Assembly (NCBI GenBank): GCA_038321615.1
Contig: JBBQFC010000109.1
Span: 1-5,090 of the forward strand
Direction: 5' to 3'
DNA length: 5,090 nucleotides
Source of the DNA: JBBQFC01 sp038321615
Lineage (GTDB): Bacteria; Bacteroidota; Bacteroidia; Flavobacteriales_D; Cryomorphaceae
The notes beneath the pieces were generated by a model, which did not search any database, had not been told where the DNA came from, and saw only the letters and a list, made by a program, of their open reading frames with translations. Positions 4,973-5,090 of the stretch are shown here, piece by piece. Position numbers and translations under genes: made by a program. Position 1 is the first letter of the stretch; the number at the start of each line of letters is the position of its first letter.

Positions 4973-5090
4973 AACCGATAAGCCGGATTCTGTTCTTCGC
5001 CCGAAGGCGAAGCGCCCATCATTTATCTACCCGATTCGTCGCCGAATCGATCTATCGACCTACCCTCCCAGTTTGGGCGAGCAGCCCTCA
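4973..5090 (-). ncRNA. rnpB: RNase P RNA (class A), 3' part; 5' part lies beyond the window
   Basis: The catalytic RNA of RNase P, which matures tRNA 5' ends. The minus strand carries the conserved 3' signature ACAGAATCCGGCTTATCGG (matching ACAGAACCCGGCTTATCGG of E. coli) and upstream of it TAGATAAATGA (E. coli TAGATGAATGA) and GGGTAGG. A 7-bp hairpin with a GCGA loop (5032-5049) occupies the position of P18, whose GNRA loop docks onto P8 in class A RNAs. A second hairpin with a C(UUCG)G loop (4995-5012) lies between that and the 3' signature. The 3' boundary is approximate. It is convergent with the cupredoxin gene, with the repeat array in between. Confidence 0.93.

Overview
The window reads as chromosomal DNA of a Bacteroidota bacterium, most likely of the order Flavobacteriales. 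Supporting signs are a C-terminal type IX secretion sorting domain on the cupredoxin, lipoboxes of the LxAC/LASC type, starts without Shine-Dalgarno motifs, a TAnnTTTG-type -7 promoter element in front of one gene, and a small one-pass membrane protein family that I know only from this phylum. The genus cannot be read from the sequence.

Layout. Bases 1-48 may hold the end of an upstream gene. A small membrane protein (129-593, +) follows and meets a minus-strand pair tail to tail with a 7-nt overlap. That pair is an MbnP-like lipoprotein (1566-2300) followed by an overlapping MauG/MbnH-like di-heme peroxidase lipoprotein (587-1633). From the shared intergenic region 2301-2436 a plus-strand pair diverges: a lipoprotein MsrA (2437-3120) and a T9SS-targeted cupredoxin (3194-3802), which ends at a strong hairpin terminator (3822-3845).

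Bases 3874-4823 hold a non-coding repeat array. There are four full copies of a ~141-bp palindromic element at 189, 189 and 260 bp spacing, plus two truncated 3' halves. Each full copy can fold into a cloverleaf (four-way junction) in which the four helices abut with no unpaired base between them. Copy 3 has replaced the sequence of one arm but kept its pairing. Beyond the array are a minus-strand terminator (4929-4961) and the 3' part of the RNase P RNA gene rnpB (minus strand, running off the right edge).

How the genes may work together (inference). All four central proteins carry export signals. MbnP/MbnH systems bind copper and use a di-heme enzyme to oxidise a Trp of the partner protein, cupredoxins carry type 1 copper, and MsrA repairs oxidised methionine. 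The region therefore looks like a small envelope copper/redox module. The di-heme enzyme differs from the textbook family at two key places (inter-heme Trp and distal heme ligand). The most unusual item is the cloverleaf repeat array, lodged between two facing terminators.
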